A stretch of 63,790 nucleotides of DNA from Acidocella sp. (GCA_031291755.1 JARLIK010000033.1:1-63790); one strand, 5' to 3'; positions 10,601-17,862 are shown, counted from the stretch's first letter. A program made the numbers and translations. Notes: generated from the letters alone by a model not told the origin.

Positions 10601-10857
10601 TAAATATGCTCAACACCAGGAATACCGCGCAGGACAATCTCAAGCGGCTTGGTGATCAGTTCAACCGCATCACCGGCCTTCAAACCATCGGCATTGACCA
10701 CAACATCAACCATCGGGACATGAATCTGCGGGTCTTCTTCCCGCGGAATCGTCATCAGCGCGATCATTCCCGCCATCACGGCGGCGATGAGAAATAACGG
10801 CGTTAATGGTGAACGGATGAAGCGCTTTGCAATCGCGCCGGAAATACCAAGACTCAT
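7645..10857 (-). CDS. RND-family efflux transporter permease
   Basis: A 1070-residue inner-membrane protein of usual RND length. The first transmembrane segment follows an amphipathic N-terminus (SGAIAKRFIRSPLTPLFLIAAVMAG). Two large periplasmic loops separate blocks of transmembrane helices, and motif GILVDDAIVVVENIDRH in the TM4 region carries the proton-relay Asp-Asp pair. It overlaps the upstream adaptor gene by 4 bases. The operon starts with a persulfide-sensor-type ArsR regulator and a rhodanese, so sulfur-stress-linked export is inferred; the substrate cannot be read from sequence. No outer-membrane TolC-type partner is encoded next to it. Confidence 0.93.
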   Translation of the reverse strand: MSLGISGAIAKRFIRSPLTPLFLIAAVMAGMIALMTIPREEDPQIHVPMVDVVVNADGLKAGDAVELITKPLEIVLRGIPGVEHIYSTTVDNQVVVTARFVVGTNEDNAVLLVNDKINDNLNRIPIGIPQPLIVGHGIDDVAIVTLTLTPKPDAAQHWDPGGLTQLATKLQGELIKVPNVGITYIAGEDPEQIRVEPDPEKLMQYGVTVQQLVARLQEANKAFSVNMLRNNGVMDGVDAGSSLQGIPDIGLLLVTTRDNRPVYVHDVAQVVFMPAPTENRVWAYTRDGKQWARTPAVTLAIAKRAGTNAVTVSQAVLAQLNTLQGQLIPSDIQVQVTRNYGQTATQKANELLFHLALATVSIVVLIGFAIGWREAAVTAVVIPTTILLTLFAAELMGYTINRVSLFALIFSIGILVDDAIVVVENIDRHWAMKDGRSRLTSAIEAVAEVGNPTIIATLTVVTALLPMLFVSGLMGPYMAPIPAVASAAMVFSFFVAMTIVPWLMMKVSKNAVIDDSHNNHDSRLSRLYVSIAKPVLKTRKRALNFLLLVGIATLVACSMFYFDLVKVKLLPFDNKSELDVVLNLPPGATLEDTERTIFSASQIAGKMPEVVSMQAYVGTAAPFDFNGLVRHYYARQTPELAELHIVLSNKDERTRESHAIAVDLRHQLDSQIPLPPGGVIKVVEVPPGPPVIATLLAEIYGPDQAMRLAEAEKVKAVFKSIPFIVDVDDSYGLPPPRMQMTVDQDELEYFGVQQSDVNDTIRDLFDGVGIGYSYRGADRPPLEIAFGLPKTGMTWNQSVASTPIPENSLPGGRGVVELGQVVSVSETTGSRSIFRRDGHFADMVTGELAGQFEAPIYGMFAVDDAIAKADWGALPKPDIRFFSQPDNEAKPSLLWDGEWQITYVTFRDMGIAFGVAILGIYVLVVGLFGSFKIPLVVLTPIPLTLIGIMLGHWLLGADFTATSMIGFIALAGIIVRNSILLVDFIRHRQTAGRPLRDVLLDAGAIRAKPILLTAVAAMISAATILSDPIFQGLAVSLLFGLISSTLLTLLVIPAIYVVLRDDKKPSTEPH

Positions 10858-11870
10858 GGTGAGGTCACAGCCGGTAACAACAACTCATCGCCGGCATGCA
10901 AGCCAGATAGAATTTCAACACCATCCGGCATCGCCGGTGTCGGCTGCGACTCACCTTGCTGTACAGGAACCGCAATGCTGCCGCCACTGGCCGTGCGCAA
11001 ATCGACGTAATCAAGGCCAAATCGTGTTTCAATATAGCGCGCTGGAATCACGATGCCGGGTCGCGCCCCCGCATAAACCCAAACCTCAACGCGCTGACCC
11101 ACAAAATACGAACCCAAATCCGGTGCTGTGGCATCAGCTTCCACCCGGCCATTTTGAACCTGTGGGTATATCAGAATAATTTTTCCAAATTCCGGCGATG
11201 CGATTTTGGCATCACGCACATCCACCCGCACCGGATCACCAAGGTGGAGAAACGCTGTATGATATTCTGGTATATCCAAACGCAACACATAATTCTGTTC
11301 GGCAATCGAGGCCACAGTATCACCATTGAGGACCACTGACCCTTGCGTGACGGGCGTCAACAACACCCGGCCCGACACCGGCGCCAGCACGGCACCCTCG
11401 GTAATTTGCTGGTTTAGCGCATCACGCGCGGCGATTTTTGATGCCAGGGTACTTAAAGCTACGCTTACCCCTGTCTGGGCCTGATCAAACGTTGAACGTG
11501 AAATCGCACCGCTATGAATTAACCCCTGAGCCCGCGCAAAATCGATCTTAGCCTGCGCCAACTGCGCCCTTTGCCCGGCAATATCAGCCTCAAGCGCCCG
11601 CAACTGCTGTACCAGCGTAGGATCCGCCACGACGGCAATCGTCTGCCCCGCAACCACCGAATCACCATCTTGAACCGTCAACGAGGTGACCGTCCCGCCA
11701 ATCCGGGACCTGGCCGCCACCACATGCGCGCTCTCCACCGTCGCGAAAACCGCTTTTTGGTCAGCGATTTCGACAGATTTAACGCTAAAGCTCTCTGGGG
11801 CTGGCTCGGCCTGGGCGCCCATAGCCCAGACACAGAAGCTCAGCCCCATGGCCATTTTCAGAATACGCAT
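10854..11870 (-). CDS. RND efflux periplasmic adaptor (membrane fusion protein)
   Basis: A 338-residue HlyD/AcrA-type protein with a Sec signal peptide (MRILKMAMGLSFCVWAMGAQA). It shows a biotinyl-lipoyl-like half motif (GGTVTSLTVQDGDSVVAGQTIAVV), a coiled-coil hairpin rich in Ala/Gln (about residues 90-150), and the second lipoyl half (AVLAPVSGRVLLTPVTQGSVV). It links the pump encoded just downstream (4-base overlap) to an outer-membrane channel. GGAG precedes the ATG at 11870. It belongs to the arsR-rhodanese-adaptor-pump operon. Confidence 0.92.
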   Translation of the reverse strand: MRILKMAMGLSFCVWAMGAQAEPAPESFSVKSVEIADQKAVFATVESAHVVAARSRIGGTVTSLTVQDGDSVVAGQTIAVVADPTLVQQLRALEADIAGQRAQLAQAKIDFARAQGLIHSGAISRSTFDQAQTGVSVALSTLASKIAARDALNQQITEGAVLAPVSGRVLLTPVTQGSVVLNGDTVASIAEQNYVLRLDIPEYHTAFLHLGDPVRVDVRDAKIASPEFGKIILIYPQVQNGRVEADATAPDLGSYFVGQRVEVWVYAGARPGIVIPARYIETRFGLDYVDLRTASGGSIAVPVQQGESQPTPAMPDGVEILSGLHAGDELLLPAVTSP

Positions 11871-11895
11871 GGGGTTTACTCCAAAAATCGCTTAA

Positions 11896-12267
11896 TCAGG
11901 CGCGGTCGATCACTTTGCCGGTTGCCGGATCAACACTGGTCACCGGCAACCCGGCACGCGCCCAGGCGCCAATACCCCCTGCCAAATGCCCGGCAATCTC
12001 AACGCCGGCCTTGCGGCACATCTCGGCCGCGGTCAGTGAACGCTTACCAGAGCCGCATTGCAGAACGATCGGCTTGGCCGGGTCACGTGGCAAGGCGGTG
12101 GGATCAAAACTGGAGAGCGGAAACAGCACAGCGCCGTGGATCCGGGCACCTGCGAATTCTCCCGGCTCACGAACGTCAACAAGTGTCACAGAATGATTTG
12201 CCAGCGCTGCGTGCAACTCCGCAGGGGTAAAATCTTTGACGTCAGATTTCTTTGAGCCGAAAAACAT
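11896..12267 (-). CDS. Single-domain cytoplasmic rhodanese (sulfurtransferase)
   Basis: A 123-residue single rhodanese domain without a signal peptide. The active-site loop CGSGKRS has the nucleophilic Cys and a following Arg, and the CH2-like segments (VDVREPGEFAGARIHGAVLFPL) are intact. Such proteins accept and transfer sulfane sulfur in the cytosol. The gene begins 3 bases after the ArsR gene stop and is followed 25 bases later by the adaptor gene, so it is in the same operon. It probably removes or passes on persulfide made by SQR, which is encoded divergently. Confidence 0.9.
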   Translation of the reverse strand: MFFGSKKSDVKDFTPAELHAALANHSVTLVDVREPGEFAGARIHGAVLFPLSSFDPTALPRDPAKPIVLQCGSGKRSLTAAEMCRKAGVEIAGHLAGGIGAWARAGLPVTSVDPATGKVIDRA

Positions 12268-12270
12268 TGT

Positions 12271-12657
12271 CTAGCCTTTCAATTTTGAAGAAGAACGTGG
12301 CTGCCCCGGCACATCGCCGGCACAGATCAGATTGTTTGGTTGAGCCCCTGCATCCTCTGGAACACAATATATCAGGAACAAGGTTTCCAGAATTTTCTGG
12401 GCCGCCTCACTGGCGATACCATACCAGATCGTCTGCCCATCGCGCCTGGCTGAAACCAGCCCATCACGCCGCAGCAACGACAAATGCTGCGAAACGGTCG
12501 AACTGCGCAGGTCAAGAAATGCCGCCAACTCGCCCACGGAACGCTCAGCCCCGATCAACTGGCATAAAATCACCAGCCGGTGCGGGTTCGCCAGCGACTT
12601 TAAAACCTCGCTCGCCTGACCGGCGGCGCTGTGCATGAGTTCCGGGTCAATTTTCAT
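12271..12657 (-). CDS. ArsR-family regulator, BigR/SqrR-like persulfide sensor
   Basis: A 128-residue winged-helix repressor of the ArsR family (LANPHRLVILCQLIGAERSVGELA, then recognition helix RSSTVSQHLSLLRRDGLV). Cys32 and Cys98 lie 66 residues apart in the same sequence settings as the two redox cysteines of SqrR/BigR (Cys41 and Cys107 in SqrR), which form a sulfur-bridged link with persulfides and release DNA. The ATG at 12657 is preferred to an upstream in-frame TTG because the family N-terminus fits. It heads the rhodanese-adaptor-RND operon and faces sqr; a large palindrome separates them. Function as a persulfide-responsive repressor of both units is inferred. Confidence 0.88.
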   Translation of the reverse strand: MKIDPELMHSAAGQASEVLKSLANPHRLVILCQLIGAERSVGELAAFLDLRSSTVSQHLSLLRRDGLVSARRDGQTIWYGIASEAAQKILETLFLIYCVPEDAGAQPNNLICAGDVPGQPRSSSKLKG

Positions 12658-12659
12658 AG

Positions 12660-12693
12660 TTGCGTATATACGAATAAATGAATATATGCGCAA
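12660..12693. promoter_or_regulatory. Operator-like inverted repeat between arsR and sqr
   Basis: A 34-base near-palindrome with 11-base arms: left TTGCGTATATA (12660-12670) and right TATATGCGCAA (12683-12693), one mismatch, 12-base centre. It fills most of the 63-base gap between the divergent ATGs at 12657 and 12721, where ArsR proteins normally bind. Assignment to the adjacent regulator is inferred. Confidence 0.7.
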
Positions 12694-12720
12694 TAGTAAA
12701 ATACTGAATGGGGGTTTGCG

Positions 12721-14001
12721 ATGTCTGAGATAGTTATTTTAGGGTCTGGCCTGGGCGGAACGCTGATGGCCTATGAGATGTCTGACCAATTGCGGCCCGA
12801 AGACCGGATTACGGTTATCGGCAAGGGCCCAGCCTACCACTTCTTCCCGTCGAACCCTTGGGTCGCGGTTGGCTGGCGGGAAAAGAAGGACATTGAGGTC
12901 GATCTGACCAAGATCATGTCCAAGAAGAAGATCAATTTTATCACCGAGGGCGCCGCCCGCGTCATGCCCGGGCAGAACCAGATCGCGCTTACCAGCGGCG
13001 AGACGGTTTCCTATGATTATCTGGTCATCGCTACCGGCCCGGAACTGGCCTTTGATGAAATCCCGGGCTTAGGCCCTGATGCCAATACCCAATCCATCTG
13101 CGAAACCAGCCATGCCGAACAGGCTTTCGTGGCGTTCGAGGCGTTTTGTAAAAACCCTGGCCCGATCGTCATTGGCGCCGTGCAGGGCGTATCCTGCTTC
13201 GGTCCGGCCTATGAATTTGCTCTGATTTTGGACACCGAACTACGCAAACGCAAAATTCGGAACAGAGTACCGATGACCTTCGTGACACCGGAACCCTACA
13301 TTGGCCACCTCGGCCTCGATGGCGTGGGCGACACCAAGAGCATGCTGGAGAGCGAACTGCGCAACCGGCACATCAAATGGGTCACCAACGCACGGGTGAA
13401 GGAAGTCACGCCGGGGCAGATGCTGGTTGAGGAACTTAACGAGGACGCCAGCCTGAAGACCACCCACACGCTGGATTTTTCATTCAGCATGATGATGCCG
13501 CCGTTCCGCGGCGTGCCGGCGGTTTACGGCATCGAGGGGTTGACCAACCCGCGCGGCTTCATTCTGGCCGATGCTTATCAGCGTAACACCGCCTTCCCGA
13601 ACGTGTTTTCAATCGGCGTTTGCGTTGCCATCCCGCCCACCGGCAAAACCCCGGTGCCGGTCGGCGTTCCCAAAACCGGCTTCATGATCGAATCCATGGT
13701 CACCGCCACCGCCCACAACATCGGCGGCTTGCTGCGTGGCCAGCAGCCGGACATCAAACCAAGCTGGAACGCCATCTGCCTGGCTGACTTCGGCGACGGC
13801 GGCGTGGCGTTCGTGGCCCAGCCGCAAATTCCGCCCCGCAACGTCAACTGGTCCGGCAGCGGTAAATGGGTGCATCTGGCGAAGGTCGGGTTCGAGAAAT
13901 ATTTCTTGCGCAAGATCAAGGTCGGCAAGAGCGAACCGTTCTATGAACGCTACCTGTTAAAGCAGTTGAAAATACCGAAGCTGTTGGACCGGGTTCCATA
14001 A
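12721..14001 (+). CDS. sqr: Sulfide:quinone oxidoreductase
   Basis: A 426-residue FAD-dependent membrane-associated oxidoreductase that oxidises sulfide to sulfane sulfur/polysulfide and reduces quinone. The N-terminal Rossmann motif GSGLGG binds FAD. The sequence follows the Acidithiobacillus ferrooxidans enzyme closely (PSNPWVAVGW, EPYIGHLGLDGVGD, WVHLAKVGFEKYFLRK). The three redox cysteines of that enzyme (128, 160, 356) correspond to Cys127, Cys159 and Cys353. The C-terminal amphipathic helices for membrane attachment are present. It begins an apparent sqr-thioredoxin-DUF2892 operon, divergent from the BigR-like regulator, so sulfide/persulfide induction is likely. Confidence 0.96.
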   Translation: MSEIVILGSGLGGTLMAYEMSDQLRPEDRITVIGKGPAYHFFPSNPWVAVGWREKKDIEVDLTKIMSKKKINFITEGAARVMPGQNQIALTSGETVSYDYLVIATGPELAFDEIPGLGPDANTQSICETSHAEQAFVAFEAFCKNPGPIVIGAVQGVSCFGPAYEFALILDTELRKRKIRNRVPMTFVTPEPYIGHLGLDGVGDTKSMLESELRNRHIKWVTNARVKEVTPGQMLVEELNEDASLKTTHTLDFSFSMMMPPFRGVPAVYGIEGLTNPRGFILADAYQRNTAFPNVFSIGVCVAIPPTGKTPVPVGVPKTGFMIESMVTATAHNIGGLLRGQQPDIKPSWNAICLADFGDGGVAFVAQPQIPPRNVNWSGSGKWVHLAKVGFEKYFLRKIKVGKSEPFYERYLLKQLKIPKLLDRVP

Positions 14002-14023
14002 AAGGAGTAGAAATTACCGTACC

Positions 14024-14449
14024 ATGGCCGCAATAACCCTGGTTTGCCCTGCATGTTCCACCATTAACCGCGTGCCTGCCGAGCGGCTTGCACAAGCGCC
14101 TGTCTGCGGCGCTTGCCACCAGCCGCTCTTTACGGCGCATCCGCTATCCGTGGATGAAAACGCTCTGGCACGTCATATCCAAAACGACGGCATTGACGTG
14201 CTGGTGGACATCTGGGCGCCTTGGTGCGGCCCCTGTAACTCAATGGCACCGCATTTTGAGCAAGCGGCGGCGCAGTTGGAGCCGCGAATGCGGTTATTAA
14301 AGCTGAATGCCGACACGGCGCCAGCCACCATGACCAAATATGCGGTGCGCTCCATCCCCACCTTGCTGCTGTTCTCAGGCGGCGCCCTTAAAGCTCAAAA
14401 CGCCGGCGCGATGACCGCCCCGCAAATTCTGCAATGGGTGCGCCGCTAG
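14024..14449 (+). CDS. trxC: Thioredoxin with N-terminal zinc-ribbon (thioredoxin 2 / TrxC type)
   Basis: A 141-residue protein. Residues 1-35 carry a zinc-binding pair (CPAC and CGAC), as in thioredoxin 2; residues 50-141 form the thioredoxin fold with active site WCGPC and the cis-Pro loop RSIPTLLLF. No signal peptide, so cytoplasmic. It starts 22 bases after sqr and is likely co-transcribed, which suggests a role in reducing persulfides or protein disulfides produced during sulfide oxidation. AAGGAG lies rather far (about 16 bases) from the ATG. Confidence 0.92.
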   Translation: MAAITLVCPACSTINRVPAERLAQAPVCGACHQPLFTAHPLSVDENALARHIQNDGIDVLVDIWAPWCGPCNSMAPHFEQAAAQLEPRMRLLKLNADTAPATMTKYAVRSIPTLLLFSGGALKAQNAGAMTAPQILQWVRR

Positions 14450-14471
14450 GCCACCACTTAAAGGACCTAAA

Positions 14472-14675
14472 ATGACAATTGATAACGCCGTACTTTCATT
14501 CGCTGGCTTCATGATCCTGCTCAGCCTGTTGCTGGGCTGGCTGATCTCGCCTTGGTTCTATTTATTTACAGCGTTCGTTGGCCTGAATTTGCTGCAAACC
14601 GGGTTCACTGGCCTTTGCCCCGCCGCGATGATCTTTAAAAAGCTCGGCCTCAAATCAGGTTGTGCATTCAAATAA
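14472..14675 (+). CDS. YgaP-like small membrane protein (DUF2892 family)
   Basis: A 67-residue protein with two transmembrane helices and the family signature LLQTGFTGLCPAAMIFKKLGLK, including the conserved Cys in GLCP. The family is commonly found beside, or fused to, rhodanese domains and in sulfur-oxidation loci. Here it closes the sqr-trxC unit, 22 bases after trxC with AAGGAC before the start, and is followed by a strong hairpin. The biochemical role of the family is not established; an accessory role in sulfide/persulfide metabolism is inferred. Confidence 0.85.
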   Translation: MTIDNAVLSFAGFMILLSLLLGWLISPWFYLFTAFVGLNLLQTGFTGLCPAAMIFKKLGLKSGCAFK

Positions 14676-14718
14676 TGCCACGCCTGCGCCATGCTGATGG
14701 CTATGATATTGACGGGCT

Positions 14719-14748
14719 ACCCAGCCAGCATCTCATGGCTGGCTGGGT
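14719..14748 (+). terminator. Probable terminator of the sqr operon
   Basis: A perfect 11-base stem (ACCCAGCCAGC / GCTGGCTGGGT) with an 8-base loop, 43 bases past the DUF2892 gene stop. A TTTT run follows only after 8 further bases, so it may be an imperfect intrinsic terminator. Confidence 0.6.
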
Positions 14749-14790
14749 GTCACGTATTTTGGAAAACAACGCGCGTAAAATTTCCTGAAG

Positions 14791-16500
14791 ATGGCAGATA
14801 TTGATCTGCTGTTGCTTCACCCCCCAAGTGTCTATGATTTTCGCAAGCGGGCCATTCTATACGGGCCTGTCAGCGACCTAATCCCCTCCTCGACCGTGTT
14901 TGAGATGTATCCGCTCGGGTTCCTCACCATGGCGAGCTATCTGCAGGCGCACGGGCTGAAGGTACGGATCGTAAATCTGGCGCTCCGAATGATGAAGAGC
15001 GACCATTTTGACGTCACACGGTTTTTGGCAAAGCTGAAACCGACGGTCATCGGGATCGACCTGCATTGGCTGCCGCACTGCCATGGGGCGCTGGAAATTG
15101 CCCGCATCGCCAAGCAGGTGCATCCCAACGTGCCGGTCCTGATGGGCGGCTTGTCTTCGACCTATTATCACGAGGAACTCATCACCTATCCAGATGTTGA
15201 TTACGTTTTGCGCGGCGATAGTACCGAAGCGCCATTGCATCAGTTATTGCTGACCCTGCGCAGTGGTGGCGCACTTGCCGCCATTCCCAACCTCACCTGG
15301 AAACAGGACGGAAAAACCCACATCAACCCGCTGAGCTACATTCCTGATACGCTTGATAACACCGACCTGCGGCCCGACCGGATGGTTGAAATGGCGATCC
15401 GTTACCGGGACACCAAAAGCATCATGCCCTTCGACGGTTGGACCAAGAACCCCATCACCGTGGTATTTTCGGTCAAAGGCTGTTCCTATGAATGTGTCAC
15501 CTGCGGCAGCTCACAAACCGCCTGCCTACATGTAACCAAACGCAAAAAGCCGGTGTTCCGCAGCCCGTCCAGCATGATCAAAAATATGCAGGACATCAGC
15601 CGCCTCACCTACGCGCCAATTTTCATTGTCGGTGATTTATTGCAAGCCGGCCCAGATTACGCCCGCGCTATTTTAGGCGAGTTGCGTGATGCCAAAATCA
15701 ACAACGAAATCGTCTTTGAATTCTTCACCGTACCGCCGTTATGGTTTCTCGAAGAAATCGCCGCCAGCGTGCGCCATTGGAGCATCGAGTTCAGCCCCGA
15801 AAGCCACGACCAGGCGGTGCGTGAAGCGCAAGGCGGTGAGGGCGAATATGATAACGCCACCATGGAAGCCATGTTTACCGAAGCGCTGCGGTTGGGCTGT
15901 TCAAGGCTCGATATATTTTTCATGATCGGCCTGCCCACCCAGACCCACGCCTCGGTTATGGCCTCGATCGATTATTGCGAGCATTTGTTTTCATTAGGCG
16001 ACCCCCGTCTCTCGTGCTTTATCTCCCCGATGGGGCCGTTCATCGACCCCGGCAGCCGCGGCTTCGAGGAGCCTGAACGCTTCGGCTACGTGCTGTTTGC
16101 CCACACCCTGGAAGAACACCGGCAGTTATTGTTACAACCAAGCTGGGAGCAAATTTTAAACTATGAAACAATCTGGATGACCCGCGCAGAACTTGTTGAT
16201 GCGACCTATGACGCAGGCGACCGGCTGAATGCGTTGAAAATGACCTACGGCCGGATATCGCGCCGCCGGGGCATGCGGGTTGCACAGCGCCTGCGCGAGG
16301 CACGGGATTTACGCGCCAGGCTTGATCAGGAAATTGGCCAAACCGGCACCTCTGCTACGCGCGAAGCCTTGGAAGGTGAAATTGCCCGGTTCAGCACCTC
16401 AACCATTTGCGATAAGCGCGAGCTATTCTGGCCGACACATTTGCTGAATTTCAAAATCACCGAAATACTGCGCATTGCTTGGCGGGTAATACGCCATTGA
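14791..16500 (+). CDS. B12-binding-domain radical SAM protein, substrate unknown
   Basis: A 569-residue protein. Residues about 1-160 resemble a cobalamin-binding domain (LLLLHPPSVYDFRKRAILYG, then YPLGFLTMASYLQAHG and VLMGGLSSTYY), but the DxHxxG base-off motif is not clear (IDLHWLP, residues 89-95). The radical SAM core follows with CSYECVTC, i.e. Cys231, Cys235 and Cys238 for the 4Fe-4S cluster. The C-terminal third is Arg-rich and helical. Relatives with this architecture include BchE-like cyclases and lipid-modifying enzymes. It is followed by a tiny ORF and a START-domain gene; a lipid, quinone or tetrapyrrole modification is a guess. Cytoplasmic, perhaps membrane-associated. Confidence 0.85.
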   Translation: MADIDLLLLHPPSVYDFRKRAILYGPVSDLIPSSTVFEMYPLGFLTMASYLQAHGLKVRIVNLALRMMKSDHFDVTRFLAKLKPTVIGIDLHWLPHCHGALEIARIAKQVHPNVPVLMGGLSSTYYHEELITYPDVDYVLRGDSTEAPLHQLLLTLRSGGALAAIPNLTWKQDGKTHINPLSYIPDTLDNTDLRPDRMVEMAIRYRDTKSIMPFDGWTKNPITVVFSVKGCSYECVTCGSSQTACLHVTKRKKPVFRSPSSMIKNMQDISRLTYAPIFIVGDLLQAGPDYARAILGELRDAKINNEIVFEFFTVPPLWFLEEIAASVRHWSIEFSPESHDQAVREAQGGEGEYDNATMEAMFTEALRLGCSRLDIFFMIGLPTQTHASVMASIDYCEHLFSLGDPRLSCFISPMGPFIDPGSRGFEEPERFGYVLFAHTLEEHRQLLLQPSWEQILNYETIWMTRAELVDATYDAGDRLNALKMTYGRISRRRGMRVAQRLREARDLRARLDQEIGQTGTSATREALEGEIARFSTSTICDKRELFWPTHLLNFKITEILRIAWRVIRH

Positions 16501-16510
16501 TCTGAGTCAA
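16497..16510. promoter_or_regulatory. FNR/FixK-type box upstream of the 36-codon ORF and START-protein gene
   Basis: TTGAT-CTGA-GTCAA matches the FNR/FixK consensus TTGAY-N4-RTCAA. It overlaps the stop codon of the radical SAM gene and lies 52 bases before the small ORF, so it could drive a separate promoter for the downstream genes. Confidence 0.6.
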
Positions 16511-16562
16511 CGCCCAAGACCCGTAAAACCGGCAGATGATACCTTGTACTAGGAGATACATT

Positions 16563-16673
16563 ATGGATGTCATGCGAAGCCCGGCGCGGCAATTTGCGGA
16601 GGCTATGTTTGCGACATTGAGTCAGATGAACGCCGCGATGTTCGCCGGCAGTTTCACCACCGCAGGCGATTAA
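16563..16673 (+). CDS. Possible 36-residue small protein
   Basis: A short ORF with a good ribosome-binding site (AGGAG, 8 bases before the ATG), downstream of an FNR-type box and ending 6 bases before the next gene. The peptide is Met/Ala/Phe-rich and amphipathic (MRSPARQFAEAMFATLSQM near the start), with no family I recognise. It could be a small membrane-associated protein or a leader peptide for the START-protein gene. The tight spacing and RBS support translation; conservation is untested. Confidence 0.45.
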   Translation: MDVMRSPARQFAEAMFATLSQMNAAMFAGSFTTAGD

Positions 16674-16679
16674 GCCGCG

Positions 16680-17159
16680 ATGCCGCAAGACTGCCACGCC
16701 GAACGCTACCTCACCTATCCAGTAGCGGACGTGTACGCGCTGGTTGCCGACGTTGAATCCTATCCGGCCTATATGCCAGGCTGGCGGGCCGCCCGCATTC
16801 TACACCGAACTGCAGCAGTTGCGCAGGTTGAACAGATCGTCAGCTTGGCCGGCCTGCGCAAGCAATTTCACTCAGTAGCGCATTTCGATCCGCCGCACGG
16901 GCTGGTCATCCAAGCCGATGGTGATCCTTTCCGGCATTTCCGCTTGGCCTGGCGCTTCACCGAAGCCACCGACGGCACAACATTGGTGCAAGCCGACCTC
17001 ACCATGATTTTCCGCTCCGGCACTATGGAACGCCTCGCCACCCATCTCATGCCCGACATGCTAGGCCCGGTCATCAACGCGCTGGAACATCGCGCCGCAG
17101 CGCTGCTTAAACCAGCGTTGCCAGTAAAATTATCATCACACTCAAGCGGAACAATTTAA
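16680..17159 (+). CDS. COQ10/RatA-like START-domain (SRPBCC) protein
   Basis: A 159-residue single-domain protein of the coenzyme Q-binding START family. It begins near the family signature (YPVADVYALVADVESYPAYMPGWRAARI) and continues through the hydrophobic-pocket strands to a C-terminal helix (FRSGTMERLATHLMPDMLGPVINALEHRA). These proteins bind quinone or another lipid and help its respiratory function. The gene is preceded by an FNR-type box and a tiny ORF and converges on the psr cluster (15 bases between stops). A role with quinone use by the nearby SQR, Psr or Hup enzymes is inferred. Confidence 0.82.
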   Translation: MPQDCHAERYLTYPVADVYALVADVESYPAYMPGWRAARILHRTAAVAQVEQIVSLAGLRKQFHSVAHFDPPHGLVIQADGDPFRHFRLAWRFTEATDGTTLVQADLTMIFRSGTMERLATHLMPDMLGPVINALEHRAAALLKPALPVKLSSHSSGTI

Positions 17160-17174
17160 CACCAGCAGTTCAAA

Positions 17175-17852
17175 TCATCCGCAAGTGCCGTTCAACTGGA
17201 TCGGTGCTGACTTCGGCTTTGCAGGTGCCGGACCAGACGTTGCTGGAGCGGAAGGCACAGGCGCTGCCACAGTGCCGGCAGGCGCTGCGACGCTCAATGG
17301 CGGAATAACCGCCGGTACGATATCCGGGCAGTTATTCAAAGCCCGTACGATCGCCGCCGTCTGACCCGTCGCCTCCTCATTTAACCCCTTGGTCCAGGCA
17401 TCCAGCCCGCCCAACATACCCATGGCAGGCACACCGCCGACTCTCAATAAAATTGCTGTTTCAGCCGCCTGGCCGGTATCACTGCCATACACAATCACTT
17501 GCGGCACCCGGCGCAGCTTCACAATCTGGTTCGGATTAAAAATGGTTGCCAGCGGCACGTTAATGGCGCCCTCAATATGCCCCGCCGCGAAGGCCGATGG
17601 GTCGCGCAAATCAACCAGGATGAAATCATTCTGCGCCGCCAGTATTTTGTTGCGCACATAATCCGGGCTGACGCTATCCTCGCCCCGCGCGACCATCTGC
17701 GCCAATGCCGCCAACGAGGAAGCATCAGTGGTTGCTGCCTCCGCCGCCGCAAATGGCGTCAAGGCTGAAACCGCGGCAGGCAGGCACGGGACCATCGCGG
17801 CGATCACCGCCAGGGCTGATAGCGAGGGTTGAAAAGTCTTACGTTTGGCCAT
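17175..17852 (-). CDS. Exported rhodanese-fold protein lacking the catalytic Cys, psr operon
   Basis: A 225-residue protein whose ATG at 17852 is preceded by a near-perfect AAGGAGG. An N-terminal signal segment (SLSALAVIAAMVPCLPAAVSAL) implies export. A rhodanese domain follows (ILVDLRDPSAFAAGHIEGAINVPL), but at the active-site loop the sequence is VIVYGSDTGQA, with Gly where the Cys is expected. The C-terminal 50 residues are a Pro/Ala-rich tail ending NGTCG. It is the last gene of psrA-psrB-psrC, 10 bases after psrC. It may bind polysulfide or act as a scaffold for the molybdoenzyme rather than as a sulfurtransferase; the two cysteines in the mature part (NNCPD and the C-terminus) could take part. 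Confidence 0.8.
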   Translation of the reverse strand: MAKRKTFQPSLSALAVIAAMVPCLPAAVSALTPFAAAEAATTDASSLAALAQMVARGEDSVSPDYVRNKILAAQNDFILVDLRDPSAFAAGHIEGAINVPLATIFNPNQIVKLRRVPQVIVYGSDTGQAAETAILLRVGGVPAMGMLGGLDAWTKGLNEEATGQTAAIVRALNNCPDIVPAVIPPLSVAAPAGTVAAPVPSAPATSGPAPAKPKSAPIQLNGTCG

Positions 17853-17862
17853 GAAATCCTCC

